Shown: positions 35,079-47,639, counted from the first letter of the stretch. The stretch: DNA of 64,000 nucleotides from Apostichopus japonicus (GCF_037975245.1 NC_092572.1:7331501-7395500), one strand, 5' to 3'. The notes: a model not told the origin generated them from the sequence alone. Program-made: numbers and translations.

Positions 35079-36914
35079 GTAAGTATCATGTTTATTTCTT
35101 TTCTTTTTTCTTAATTTTTGATTTTCTAAGTTTAAAACGCAAGTCTGAAAGTATAACGTTGTTGTTATTGCTACTTGGAATATGAATTGGTTGCAATCTG
35201 CTCTTCATGTTTACTATTAAAGAAGACACAAACTCAATCATCCTCTTTAACTCCTATGATAGAGAATGCTATTCCGTTCATTTGTTTATTTCTTATATTA
35301 AATCACAATGATATACATTTGTCAATACATAGTTATATAGCAATGAGGCAGTGGGGCCCTGAAAAAATAAGTCTTCGAGTCCTGACATTATGAACAATTC
35401 TCGAGAACATCTAAGGAAAGTTTATTCCTAATGTAAGATATGTTACTTTAGAAGTAGTATCTGGGAGCTGCCATTTTGTAACTAATGAGGAAAAACACAA
35501 AACATCCAAACACATGTAGCTCAAAGATTTTCAAATTCATTGCTTGAGTTGTTAGTTTTGTGTATGAAGGGACATGAAACCTGTGTTATCTTCTACTTTT
35601 TTAAAACTGTTGCGTTAGTTGTTACTTACGGTAATTCCAATTGATGGTTGTGTTGACGTCTCCTTGATTGCGAGACAATGCCCATACAATTTAAGTCATC
35701 GTGTGATGCCACACCCATGGATAGCTTAAAAAGTTTTTGTTGGTATATTAGGCGGTAATTGTTTTTTTTTTTTTTTACAAGAAAGAGAAGAAATGATAAG
35801 GTAACTTCTGTAAACATACAATCTTTAGTACACGAAGTAAAATAACAGATTCATGACAACATTTGTGGTTTATAAATGTTATTTGCTCGGTTTTATATCT
35901 ACCGGACAGGAAGAAAGGACAAGCAAAGATGTTACTTCGAACCATATTTACTTCTCTTTAGAGGCACACAGGGAAGACGATTACACATAACTATTGCGCT
36001 CTTCGGATACTTCTTGCACCGCTAAACAGTCAGACTAGTTCATATAGGTATAACACAGCAATATAATTGAAACAGCGGAGGTCAGTGATGATTGTAGGCT
36101 ACACAAGTGTAGTTAACACCTCAAGGTTATATGTCTGCATTTATTCAACTTGTGTGAACTTACCACTCACAACTAGATGCATACAATCTCACTTGTAACA
36201 TATAAGTGATAAATAACAGCCTTCTTTGACTTTTGTAAGAAAGCAGCTTCAATTTACGTTCTTAATCAAACCCTTCTTTTGCTATGAATTATAATGTGTA
36301 AAATGGCCCTCCTTTCATTGAAAAATAATTAAGGTCTCTTGGATGCTCGCTATTTGAAATGCTGAACAGAATAAGGTTAACAGTAAAATGCAAAGCTTAC
36401 TCTCCATACGCATAATAAATATAAAAACAAAGGTCAACCCAGTCAACACAGAACCATCTATTTGTAAAACAAAATGTAGATATATACGTTTTATGCATTT
36501 ACATTTATGTTGCAAAACTTTGAAAAACAATGAATAATCAATTACTTAAAATGTTTTCCTTGTTCCCTCCGAAAGAAAGTGATATACTAGCGTTTAATAA
36601 CATTATAGATAAGATAAAGTGGGGTACTTGGAATGCACACATTTTCCTTCATTTATTTAGTTTAATTGTTTTATGAACACGTATTATGAATATAATGAAA
36701 TCGCAATACTATTTCAATGTTAATGCTAAAGTAAATTTTGGCACATCGTTGCGAGAATCATAAAAAAAACGTAAAAACTACACTTTGGTAGGAATTTGAA
36801 ACAAATCTTATATTCTACTTCTATGTGATACATTTTGTTCTTTATCGACATATTCTAATTGTAAAGCTGGTTACTACAAATATATAAGAATGTATTAAAG
36901 ATTCCGAAGAAAAG
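35079..36914. other. Downstream of B1, no exon seen
   Basis: AT-rich sequence in which a terminal B1 exon may hide. Nothing with a domain signature was recognised. Confidence 0.4.
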
Positions 36915-37048
36915 GTTTCGAACCTCTAGACATAGTCTAGTGTTTAGGGTGTCCACATATAACGCGGGAGGCCCGGGGTAAATCCCGGTGGAGGCTTGAA
37001 GTTTCTTCACCGTTCTGCGTTTTCCAACTCAATACTATTCCAATTATA
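36915..37048 (+). mobile_element. Decayed tRNA-derived SINE
   Basis: It shares GGTTTCGA(A/G)CCTCTAGACATA, TTAGGGTGTCC, GCGGGAGGCCCGGG, CCCGGTGGAGGCT and TTCTTCAC(C/T)GTTCTG with the better copy at 55.5 kb. The A-box region is partly deleted and the B box is mutated. An (AT)n tract follows in both. Confidence 0.75.
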
Positions 37049-37076
37049 TATATATATATATATTAACATATATATT

Positions 37077-37116
<40 letters not shown>

Positions 37117-37150
37117 ACTATGGACCATAGGTACATATCATGAGTATATT

Positions 37151-37203
<53 letters not shown>

Positions 37204-37205
37204 TG
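37049..37205. repeat. (AT)n microsatellite
   Basis: Interrupted TATATA tract after the SINE. Confidence 0.95.
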
Positions 37206-37902
37206 AGCGATACAGGCTATAAAGGAATTTCAAGCTATAATTAATAAACAACAGACAGCGGTCTTCCTTGTCGCTTTCATCGTTCATTGCCATATTAGTT
37301 TCCATTCTTTCATTTTGAAATTATTATATCATTAGTGTAATTAGCATGTCAGTTATATTTAATGGTACCGTTTCTCTTCATTTGTGCATATCAGCATTCT
37401 TCTTCTTTTCTTCCCTCTGAAATTGAAAGTTTCTATTTCCAGAAATAATAAGGATGGCGTATAAACAGAGAGAATTTTACTATTATATAACGTTTTACAA
37501 TGATTATAAATGAAAGTAAATTATTCCATTGACATGTTGGTATGATGAGGTTCAACAAAATTACTTCCTTGTGTCTTCCTTTTTATTTTGAAAACAGCAA
37601 TGATATTATTATTTGCCATGCAGTTGAAATATACATTAAACCTGTATCATTCTCTACACATTGTAGTGTGTTCTTATTGCGATGCCGATACATACAGTAC
37701 AGCTGTGCCAATGATGCTTCTTGTTATAGCTTTGTACAGCAGATATGTTTATGTTCATATACATTTGTATAAACTAAGACTGAAACTAGTAGTGGGTCGT
37801 ATAGAATCAACATGCAAAACAAAGTTATGTTTTTTTTTTCTCAATTACATATCAGAGCAGTCATATTCATTAGAAAGAATGCAAAACTATTGTTAACAAC
37901 AG

Positions 37903-38099
37903 CGGCCCTGCCCGACCACCTTTTATTGCCAAAACCGGTAAAAATGTTATCATTCAGCGACGACCCAGGGGTTATCAGCCGCCCATCCCATCAAATGTAT
38001 GTTGACAATGTCACTTGGATGTGGTTGCTCATGGGATGCCTGGCTCCGCTTCTTTGTTATAAGTTCAACGATCAATGTTGGCTCAGGAAGCGAAAATAA
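37903..38099 (+). CDS. Possible terminal exon with hydrophobic segment
   Basis: After TTAACAACAG an open frame runs about 65 residues to TAA, with VDNVTWMWLLMGCLAPLLCY near the end and a basic WLRKRK tail. Local base composition is less AT-rich than its surroundings. Its phase (1) does not fit directly on B1 exon 13 (phase 0), so it would need a missing exon or belong elsewhere. Not recognised as a known family. Confidence 0.3.
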
Positions 38100-39089
38100 A
38101 TCATGAGACTGATTCAGAGAGCCACGATGTCCAGTCTCTTAGGATAATTTGCCAAAAATAAGTTTCCTGAAACGCAGCTCATCTAGATATCATTTTTAAC
38201 CCAAGCGTAAGTAACAGACTTTCGGATGAAATAAGGATGAAATATGCGTATTGAAATTCTGAATCCTCTCTAATTTGATTCGTCTCTCAAATTTCCGGTT
38301 CATTCAGTTCAGATGTCATTAGATTAGCTGTCTTGAATTATGTAGAAAGGTAATTTAAATAGTCCCGTCCGCAGGCCTTGGTACGCAATGGGGAGGCGAG
38401 GGGCGTGACCCTCCGTGCAGACTACTGCGCCCCCACCAGAGCCAAGATCATGTAACCTAAAACTTTACATGCCACATACCACGAGGATTGCACCCTCATT
38501 GAATTGTAGGTGTTACTTATGAAAACGTTGGTACTCCTCCGACTCAGATTAGAAACAGATTATTGTTTTGTTTATTAAGACCACCTTGAAGGTAAAATAA
38601 AGAAGTAATTTTGATATGTGTATATTAAAATATATCGTTAATAATATCTTAACGCCCTTCACCATAATCATGGGAGAGATAACATGAACTGGAGCCCTAA
38701 AAATATACTACAATTACCCGGATGGATACGATCCTTGAGGGGACTATGGGACATTGACTTGGTAGATCACAAATTTACTTACACAGTCTCCCGAAAATAT
38801 CAATCCACCGTGCGTTCCGCGTACCACAAGTTCTAGCATTTGAATGTATTTTGTTTAAAAAAATGTTTTTTTTTTATAATATATAACAATCAGTAAAAGA
38901 GCCCTTTTATATAACAATGAAGCTCATGTTCTTTACGAAAAAGGCAGTGTTTGATTCCCTAACAAGGGAAGAAATGGTATGCAGAAAGTTCATGAAAAAA
39001 GGAGCCACGTGAAACTTTATTTTTTTGCGAAACGAATATTCGGTAAGTGCTAATTCTCTCCTCTCCTCAACTGTCCAACTTCACTCAAA
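38100..39089. other. Intergenic, no gene seen
   Basis: AT-rich, with a GC-richer patch near 38370-38460 that looks like an unassigned repeat. It separates convergent genes B1 (+) and D (-). Confidence 0.4.
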
Positions 39090-39257
39090 TCAGAAATTCG
39101 TCACCAAAGCTCATCGTGGTTGGTACTTGACAGTTGAATCCATGGTAACCAGAAGGACAGCCCGATGACCTGCACTGACCTGTCACTCGGTCACATGACG
39201 AATCTAAGCAGTTGCATCTCTGTAAGCAGTCAGCACCGAAGAATCCATCTTTACAAG
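39090..39257 (-). CDS. D exon: laminin-type EGF
   Basis: Acceptor TATGTATTGCAG, phase 1. It reads CKDGFFGADCLQRCNC, SCDRVTGQC and CPSGYHGFNC, eight cysteines in laminin-EGF-like spacing. The frame closes at TGA (39090-39092); a donor before that is possible. Confidence 0.75.
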
Positions 39258-42256
39258 CTGCAATACATAACGACAGACATCAATGAAGAGAAAATAGAAA
39301 TTTCATTACAGAAACAGAAACTAAACTGTAATTCATGACCAAAATGAAACTTTGGGAGATATCATTGAATAGTTTGGTTATGTTAGCAATTTAGAATGGG
39401 GTGGAAGGGCTGGGAGAAATGGGAGGGGGGAGGGTAGTAGCGTGGGATAGTTTTGTTTGGCATTATAAGTTTGTTTCATATTAATAGCAAACTCAAGCGC
39501 GAGGATATATTACTATTTGAAGAGAATGATTAGGTCATCGAATAATTTTGGTAGTGACATTATAGCTTACCAATTAAATTAGATTTCTTTCAGAAAAATT
39601 TAGAGTGGGTTGACGATTAGATTTCTTGAACGATTTACGAGTTTTAGAAAACCTGAAGTTTGCTTGCTCCAGACCTCCCCCCATCCCCCTATTGACTTTT
39701 TCTGCGGACGTCAATGCTCACGTGATGACATTCTTTATTAAGTGACAGCTCTTGTTGTTGATATTTTACAGAATGTTTAGCTTTCTTTTCAAATAATAAA
39801 AAGATAAAAATTGAATCAATGTTCGCATGAGCTTTTGTTCATTCAAAACTTTTATCGGATGAAAATTGGTTTGAATCATAATCGAATCATTCAAGGCGTT
39901 TTGTTAAACTAACAAAAATTAAGTCTATATTTAAGGAAAGGTGGATCTCAAACACGATAGTCAACTGAGAAAAGTAGTCCAAAGTGTAACGGAATTTGAT
40001 TAGTACTGTAACAGCTTAAAGTCCCCCTCCACCCCAAAAGAATAAAAGCAGTCAATTGTTAACCTACGGGTATCACAATTAGTTCCTTGCCATCCACAGC
40101 CGCAGCTGCAACCATAGTTACCACCGAGACAGAATAGGTAACCTTTACACCTTCTGTTTCCGTTCGGTAAGTCGCCACATTTGATGTCCTTACTTTCAGC
40201 AATGGCGAACGGATCTTCAGTGAGAGCGTCTGGAGTTGTTTACGAAAAAATAAAAATATCGGATGAAAATGAAAAGACATTTCAACATTCTTCTATTGTT
40301 TTATTATTGTAATGATAACAATTGGATTAGAACAAACAAGAACCAACGAACTCCTTGGTTAGGGACAGTAATTGTAAGACCTCCTTTTCTACTCCCAATT
40401 CCTCCGGTTTTCGTTTCCTCTTTGGACGCATTCATGGTAACCACGAACACATTTCTTTCTCGTGTTATTCTTTAAAGAATGACGTAGTACATTCATGCAG
40501 AATGCAAACTTACTATGTTCGCAATAGATTCCTCTAAAGCACGGTGGACATTGGCATATGGGTGTCGTGATGCTGCCGCAGATACCTCCATTAACACAGA
40601 GACATGGTACAGTGTCGCTGCAACTTCCTTGGTTTTCAATTTCACCTCTGAGACACACTGATCGGAAAAGTGAGGAGATTTACATAATAGTAGTATTATG
40701 TTACCATCTGCTAATGTCTTAGCCGTTCAAAAAGCAGTCAATTAATTAATTGAAGGGGGTTCACCCTTGGTTCTGCCAAGCAAGATTGTGCCACTTCAGA
40801 GATCTCCCCTTCGGTCATTTAAGGCGGACGCTCACCGGGTTCGTCGCTCCTTCGCCATGACCAATCTTACAATCTAACTATAGTGTATTATAGGGCCTAA
40901 GTAAGTTATTTGTGGAACTACAACCATAGTTGTGCATATACCTGCACGTAGTAACATAATACGATGGGTACACCGTCTTCTCTAATCTTGTTGGTTTCCC
41001 GAAAGGGAAAACGATGGAGTCAGTCTTACCGACCTTACACAATTGTGAGGGGAACCGGGGATTGCAAATCGACAATGACTATAACGCGGAACGCAAAGTC
41101 GGTAACTACTGTATTACGGTTAGATTCGTCCAACACGTCAGTATACACAAACGTTGCACACTAAGCCGAAGCCAAAGTGAATACATTATGTCACACATCC
41201 GGAGTATATGCATGCTAAGTTCTTCAATACCGCACGCGTCAGCTTTCGGGGAAATATTTGATACTGTAGTTTTGGATTCTAGCTCGGTGCTTTGATTGTA
41301 CAAGACATAATCGAGCTTATTTCTCTAAACGAAACCCATCAAAATTCACGAAATGAGGCATGCAATATATCGTGTTACCATTTTGGAAAACCATAAAATT
41401 GCTAACTTAAAGCATTATTGTCCATATCGTGCTTCCTCACCGAAGATTTGGAATTCTCTCTTACCTCATGTCATTATATTTGCAATTTTGAGGTTTTTGA
41501 AACATTATATAAACGTCTTTCTAGCTTTGCCTTTGCATAAAGGTGAATGTGAAAGAACGACAGTTAATAACATATACTGCTAGATACGGCTAAACACATG
41601 CAATTGTGTGACATATTTACATGACTTGTAATGGCGTTCGCAAAGTGGGGTAGTGTTTAGGGAGGGGGATGCTCCCAACCTCATATCGTCAGCTAGGGGA
41701 AAATGGTGGACATTTTGCACTTGTCCCCTCGCCCAACTTTGAAATGACACAAAGTTACAACACAAGTCAAACTCAACGTTTCACCAAGTATCAGCCCGTT
41801 TTAACTACGACCATATACTTCTTCTCTACTTTAAGTCATTATTATACGTCACTGGGATGAATGTTTAACTGCATTTTAAGAATATCTCGTAGTTTCTTCA
41901 AAATCGGTATTTCCTTCAACCCTATGACATTATTTATTCAGGAGTTACTTTGATGTTAGCATTGAATGGATGAATTGATAGGTTAAATTCTTACCTGCCA
42001 AATATACCCGAATATTGATAAACCAACTTCGTTTTTTTTCTTGTGTATCTGTGTAAAGTATAGATACCAGCTCCGTGGATCGTTCGAATGGTAAACCTGG
42101 GCCCTTGATTGACACGGTGTCCATTGCTAAACCATCTAATGGAATTACTTAAGCTTGTCTTTCTCACGCCAAAAGTCAGGGGCCTCTCTAAACTTTCTGA
42201 ATCTCGATTTCTTCGGTAAACAGTAATAGTTGTCATCCCGTTTGTATCTAGATGTG
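39090..42256 (-). CDS. Gene D: Ig plus EGF-type receptor ectodomain (partial)
   Basis: Four minus-strand exons, read from high to low coordinate: 42256-41995 (Ig), 40657-40514 (EGF), 40229-40068 (cysteine-rich EGF-like), 39257-39090 (laminin-EGF-like, running to TGA). The Ig-then-EGF order resembles the outer part of Tie-type receptors and of scavenger-type EGF receptors; no kinase exons are visible on this strand. The Ig exon ends phase 2 with its best donor or phase 1 with a weaker one (exon end 42008), so an exon may be missing before the first EGF. The gene faces A2 head to head, with only about 25 bp between the Ig exon and the A2 breakpoint. Probably extracellular; the ligand is unknown. 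Confidence 0.65.
40068..40229 (-). CDS. D exon: EGF-like
   Basis: Acceptor AACAACTCCAG, donor ACCC/GTAGGT, 162 bp, phase 1-1. It starts PDALTEDPFAIAES and continues through CGDLPNGNRRC and CSCGCGWQGTNCD, a divergent EGF ending. Confidence 0.75.
40514..40657 (-). CDS. D exon: EGF domain
   Basis: Acceptor TTTCCGATCAG, donor CATA/GTAAGT, 144 bp, phase 1-1. It reads CSDTVPCLCVNGGICG then CQCPPCFRGIYCE, a canonical EGF cysteine pattern. Confidence 0.85.
41330..41530 (+). mobile_element. LINE RT C-terminal fragment
   Basis: The frame IANLKHYCPYRASSPKIWNS followed by LLPHVIIF resembles the C-terminal end of CR1/jockey-type RTs (pattern YRxxGPKIWNSLPxxI). No other LINE motifs are nearby. Confidence 0.45.
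41995..42256 (-). CDS. D exon: Ig domain
   Basis: Acceptor TTCATGAACAG, donor GGCAG/GTAAGA. It reads TLTFGVRKTSL-like strands, SIRWFSNGHRV (core tryptophan), FTIRTIHGAGIYTLHRY. The cysteines normally flanking the core are absent, as in the V-like A1 exons. Shadow frames over this exon on the plus strand are ignored. Confidence 0.65.
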
Positions 42257-42280
42257 CTGTTCATGAAAAATATAAAAACC

Positions 42281-42540
42281 TTTCGTCCATTGCAATATAC
42301 CGCCAGGCTTTCTGTCAATCTTTTGGTCACATTCATTGGATGACATCCAGTCGTCAACTGCTTTTATTGACAATGGCGAGAAAGGAGGGAACGCCTACAA
42401 CTCGGGACATTTTGATATTCTTGAGAACGGGGCATTGGTTATTAACAATGTCGCCGTCGATGATGAAGGACAATACCAGGTTGATGTTATTAACCGTACT
42501 GCATCTGTTAAGAGGGCTAAGTTCATCATGCATGCAACAG
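42281..42540 (+). pseudogene. A2 exon b remnant, V-like Ig
   Basis: It begins mid-domain at the HCNIPPGF region, then matches A1 exon b closely through SHSLDDIQSS and DDEGQYQVDV to donor CAACAG/GTGAGT. No AG acceptor lies at the junction, so it cannot splice in its original way. Confidence 0.8.
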
Positions 42541-45500
42541 GTGAGTTGAGCGACATGCCCATGTACATTACAGTATTTACGATTTGTTAGCTATCTAACG
42601 ATATAAAAATGTTTAGGATCTAAGTATAACATGGAGGACATGATTAGATGGGCCATGCCCTCAGTCAAATGTTGGGAGATACATCCCCATTCCCCGATCT
42701 TGTAACCTTGTTTCAAACTTTAAATGAACACTTTCTAAATTAATCATTATTTTTCATATGGAGAAAAATGTACTTTCTTGCAAACTGATATTCATAATAC
42801 TGGGGGGGGGGAGGTGAAGGGGGGATGAGGGTGATAACATTGGCCATCCCCTCTAGTCAATTGTTGGGGATCTACTCCAATGGTCTGGCGTGTATATTTC
42901 AGGCATAGCATGATGTACGGTTAGCAAATCGTTTGAATCAGAGTACTAACTGCCTGTCTCATTAATTTCAAATTCGTAAAACAAAATTGTGCGTTACACA
43001 TGTTTTGGATGCGCTAAATCTGGTAAGTAAATAAAGCTATTAAAGAACAATGTAATTCCATTTTCAACGCATTTTATACCAAATAATTCCTTCGTCCTAC
43101 ATTTATTCGCAATCAAATAGCAAAAATTTCTTTCTTACAGCTACGTCTGATCAAAAACATCCATATATCAATCTTTGTGGAATACGTGACCACTGCATGA
43201 AGACTGTGCACGACAGAGTAGAACTATCATGTAGTTTCCACAAAACAAGACCAGCAGTTGACGTAAGATGGTTTACTTGGGTTTCAAACGGAATCATTGA
43301 GCTCAATACCACACAAGTTGTATCAGTTGAAAATAATCAGTTGTATAGTACAAGAACAAATTTGCTGATTTCTGAGTCATCCAACCTCTTTGATATGTAT
43401 TCATGCCGGGCTTCTGGTCCTCCTCTCTCACCGGCAACTGTTGAGTCATTCATTGTAATTCATAACAATCAAATAACAAGTAAGTTTGAAGGCGTTCAAA
43501 TAGAACAAGTGACTTTGTTATTGTATGGAAGCGCCAATCTATCTTGTCACAAATCTGAAAATTTGACAGCTGCAACTGTTCTTTGGAAATTAGGGCATTC
43601 ATTCTCTACGCTTAAGGAAATTGCCCATTCCTATTACATCAAAAATCATCGACAACGCTATTCAAAGGCCAAATTAATGTTCGATGATCACACTGGAGAT
43701 ATTACAGTTCGAGATGTAACGCAGAGAGATCACGGAACTATCTATATGTGTTTCTCAAACGTCAATGGAAGAGAAGCTGCAACTGCATACTCTATCTTTG
43801 TAATAGGTGAGATGTCTTTTCATTGTATTAAGATAGGACTATCCTATACCAACATGGTAACGACTGAATTGAGAATAGAGAAGTTATCTTAAAAACACTA
43901 CTATTAGTTTTACACAAATATGTAACGTATAATCGGTATGCATGAGCGCAGTGGCCAGAGGTGCCGTGGGAGGGGGGGTGTGGTGCTGGCAGGTGCCGGC
44001 AAAAAATGGGAAAAGAAAACTAGATAACCATTGTTTTTTATACAGGATGGCCTATTTGTCTTTACAGCACGGAGGCAGTGGCAGATTTAAACTAGGGAGG
44101 TGTGGGTGGGGGAGATTGCAAGAGGCGTACCCCATTTTGGTCGTTGCCTAAGTAAACAATTGACAACTTGCGGAACATAGAATGTAAATAGTTGCATTTC
44201 CCATTATTATGATTTCATTCCGATTTATGAAGCGTTCTCACTGGAGCAAATAGGGCCTCTTTCAGATGCGGAACAAGAGTATTGTTATGGTTGTACCTCA
44301 AGCAAAACTTCTAAAGGATGTCTAAACACAGCACAACAATTATACATTTATTATAGTCTAAATAATATATGCTTCGGAACGGACCACTTGACGTCTTAAA
44401 GTTGATGTTTTCCTAGGGAGGGCCCCAAGATCCAAGGGCGGCGGAAGCACTTTCAATCTGGGGGGGGGGGGGCACCGACATCAAAGGGCACTTTGCAGAA
44501 ATTCGATTGGACTGATGCAGCCTTATATTTAGTACCCTTTATAACTCTTATTGTATTATCTTATTTGCGTATACACATCATTCCATCAACCTCCCCCCAC
44601 CCCAAGGAAAATGTGCATACTAGCACTGCAATATCCAATGTGCAAATTGGGAAACAAGGAACAAGTTTTCTTTTGAGACAAAATTAGGTGAAATCATGCT
44701 AGTTGCTAATATAGGGATCTTCCGAATTAGAGTTTATTTCTTGTTAATTTGTTAACCAATTTTTTTTTCATTCGAAATAGCTTTGAGTTTGACCCACAGA
44801 AATTCACTAAAAGTCAGGGGCGTAGCCAGAATTTGCAAAGTTGTAGTCACGACTATCTGAGCGGAGCGCCACCATCGGTTGGCGAGGAGCGTACAAGAAA
44901 ATGTTTAGTTTTAAAAACCCCTCAGATGGCCGGAAACTGCCCTTCCCGAGTGTTCATTCTGGTTCCCTGGCCTCTTGCTAACTTGAAACACCTCAATTTT
45001 TATGAAGAAAAAGGGCACATTTTTAACCTGAGGAAAAGTGGGGGGGGGGCACGTGCCCCCTGTGCCCCCCGGTTCCGCCGCCCTTGCCAAGATCCCATTA
45101 CAAGACAGTCCGTTTTATCGATACCACAGTTAAGCAGACCTTTCATGGTGCCATGAAAGGTCATATCATGCAAGCAATTATTTTAAAGTTAAATGCTCTG
45201 AATCTTAAAATGGTGACAAAATTATGTTTGCCTCTACATACCACAGAGACTAGCAACAATGGCACTGTGAGAAATGTAATATTTGTCGCTGACAGCATTA
45301 GGCCTACATATCGGCTTGATTTGGGATTGCTCGTCAGTTATTTATTACAGTGATATCATGTTAATATACTAAAGTCAGACTCAATTTATGTAGTACTCCA
45401 CAACTGAAATCCTTTATTCACTGTGTCATTCATTATCCAGTTTATTTTTGATGAGCATCTTCCGTCAGTTGAAAGTGGTTTTATGAAGAACGTAAACATA

Positions 45501-46363
45501 CAATTTCATCTGTTGACCTCCATGAATTAGTTTTTAGTTTGTAGAATCAATTTCGTTACAGAATGAAATCGTTACATCCTTCTTTAGAATTAACATTGCA
45601 ACGTATTGGAATTCGATTGTTTAACATACGTTTATTCGGTCTCCGTTAATTTTTATGATTTCTTGTAGTTCCTCCATCTCCACCGTACATCAGAATAGAC
45701 GGTTGCCATGATACAATGTACCGCTGCCTAAAACGTAGACATAAAGGCAAAATAGTCTGCAAGGTTTTAAATGTGTTTCCAAAGGTTACTCTGCAACCGT
45801 ACACAACAGCACCGGATCTTATAAACTTTTCAAACATCGAAACAATAACAGAGACAAACGGCAATAACTATGATGTTACTCTTGTGTTCAATTATACCGT
45901 TGACAGAAAAGTTTGTAATTTTAACGTGCCACTAACGTGTATAGCTGTTGGAGAACCTGCGGTAATGTTTCCGTTCCGCAGAGATGTCATTGTAAAAGGT
46001 AAGTTTCTGATTACAATTTCTGTCATTTCATTAATATACAAACAAAATGTTTTTTATTGACATCATCCAATTAGCTTTCGCCCATAGTCGTGTTGCTATG
46101 TTGTTGTACAATGTTGTCACAATGTTGTCGTATTTTACAGTACTAAACAGTTGATTACGATTCTACCCATGCTCTTATTTTACTCAGAAAACTGCGTAAC
46201 TAGTGTCGCCTGGTCCGATGTGGCGATAACGGAACGAGATAATGTTGAACCGTCCACTGCGTCGTCGCTGAAGACAACGGATAGTTTGACTGTGAAGATT
46301 ACATGTGTAGTGACCGTGCTCTTCCATTTTGTTAACATTCCATTGTCACATTCACTTCTGTGA
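42281..46363 (+). CDS. Gene A2: paralogue of A1, 5'-truncated
   Basis: Exons at 42281-42540 (partial), 43141-43806, 45669-45998 and 46188-46363 match A1 exons b-e in order and phase. The first exon has lost its 5' third and its acceptor: similarity to A1 begins abruptly at TTTCxTCCATTGCAAT (42281). The other exons are open, with good splice sites, and differ from A1 by many substitutions, so they may still be expressed from another start or a fused upstream exon. The end differs from A1: after CVVTVLFHFV it reads 11 more residues to TGA (46361). No kinase follows. Confidence 0.65.
43141..43806 (+). CDS. A2 exon c: two Ig domains in one exon
   Basis: Acceptor TTTCTTACAG, donor AATAG/GTGAGA, 666 bp, phase 1-1. 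ELSCSFH, VRWFTW, MYSCRA, then NLSCHK, TVLWKLG and TIYMCF keep both Ig cores. The internal AAGTAAGTTT word between the domains is conserved with A1. Confidence 0.9.
44433..45086 (+). mobile_element. hAT-like MITE, 654 bp, perfect 8-bp target duplication
   Basis: The ends are perfect 14-bp inverted repeats CAAGGGCGGCGGAA. They are flanked by identical 8-bp direct repeats CCAAGATC (44425-44432 and 45087-45094). The A1 intron has the corresponding site (about 20430-20445, GGGAGGGCCCCAA) without the element. There is no coding capacity. Poly-G runs near both ends are typical of this family. Confidence 0.95.
45669..45998 (+). CDS. A2 exon d: cysteine-rich Ig-like domain
   Basis: Acceptor TTTCTTGTAG, donor GTAAAAG/GTAAGT, 330 bp, phase 1-1. 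PPSPPYIRIDGC, KIVCKVLNVFPKVTLQP and VPLTCIAVGEP match A1 exon d, with one codon fewer. Confidence 0.85.
46188..46363 (+). CDS. A2 terminal exon
   Basis: Acceptor TTTTACTCAG, phase 1. NCVTSVAWSDVAITE matches A1, and the C-terminus diverges to end with LSHSLL and TGA. Confidence 0.7.
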
Positions 46364-47639
46364 TAGGACTGTTTCCTTTGCGAACCCTCATTAACGGGTA
46401 TTTAAACTTTTCGTAAAATTTGAAATTTTTGTTGGCCCAAACAATTATGCATGCACAGGTCACCTTCTTATTCTTATTTAAAGTCACCTAATCAAATCAT
46501 CTTTATCACGTAACGTCGAACAATAACAAACCGCCTTTTATACGCACATTGATTTACTAAGCCTATAATACTAAATGTATAACTGAGCTATGCGTTTTAT
46601 TAATTTCCTTTACACGTAACAATAAATGCTAATCACAACCTCCAAAAAGAAGAAGAACGAGCTCTTAATAGACGTATACAAATATTCTTTACCTGTCTAA
46701 CGCGGGCAAATCATAGGTTAATTAGTTGCAACCAGTACATACTATTAGTGTATTACTAACGAGTAACGTTAATTGGTGTATTAGACGTTTGTGGAACGAA
46801 TCAATCATGGCAAATACAAGGCGTATTAAATGTATTTTAATTGCATCGAACTTCAATTCCGTAACTGGACGTAATCGAAAAGAACTCGGACCTTAACAAG
46901 AATTTGGACCTCTAAAAAACTACTAGTTCTACAAACATATGGAATCCGTTCTTTCTATTCTTTGCTCCTTAATCCGCTTTATAGTCATGGTAGATTGGTA
47001 CTTTTTCCATTACTGCAACTTAAACTATCTAGCGTCATACTTTCATTGTGTTATATTTTGTGCTTTTCATTCCACTGCCAAGTATTACTGACTAAGGTCC
47101 CAGGGGTACGAAAATTCCCATTTTTATCTAGTTAAATAAAAACGGCTCTAAATAATGGTTACGTTCTTCTATGGTATCAAAATGTTCATCGTTGTTTGGA
47201 AAAGAATAATTTGCTTCATATACATTTTTATCCCAAAGTGTGACATCATATAGAACAGACAAGTCTATGTATGCATAGATGTTATTGCGGAAAGGGACGA
47301 TAGCTTAGTTCCCTTTTCACAGAAGACCTTCGCAAGAATCTTCATGTCATTTGAGCTTTATATATTGTATAAATGTATTTATTTTGCATAAAATACACTT
47401 CATGAAAAGTAAGCAACTTCGAAAAAGAATGGAAATAAAACTTTTTAAGCCATGTTAAATCACTTATAAGCATTCTGATCTTTCCACATGCCAATATCTT
47501 GTGAGAACAGTAACATGCAGAACCGTTGGCAAGGGCATTGAGCCATGAATATACCTGGTCAAGCCATATTTCTATATAATATACTAGCTCAGTATTGGTG
47601 GGAATTTGAAAATTTAGAAACAAAAATTAATCTTAATAA
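46364..47639. other. Intergenic, no gene seen
   Basis: AT-rich with no recognised exon or repeat. Confidence 0.5.

Noticed and set aside
36894-37048. tRNA gene near 36.95 kb
   Set aside because: A box mostly deleted and B box mutated; decayed SINE copy.
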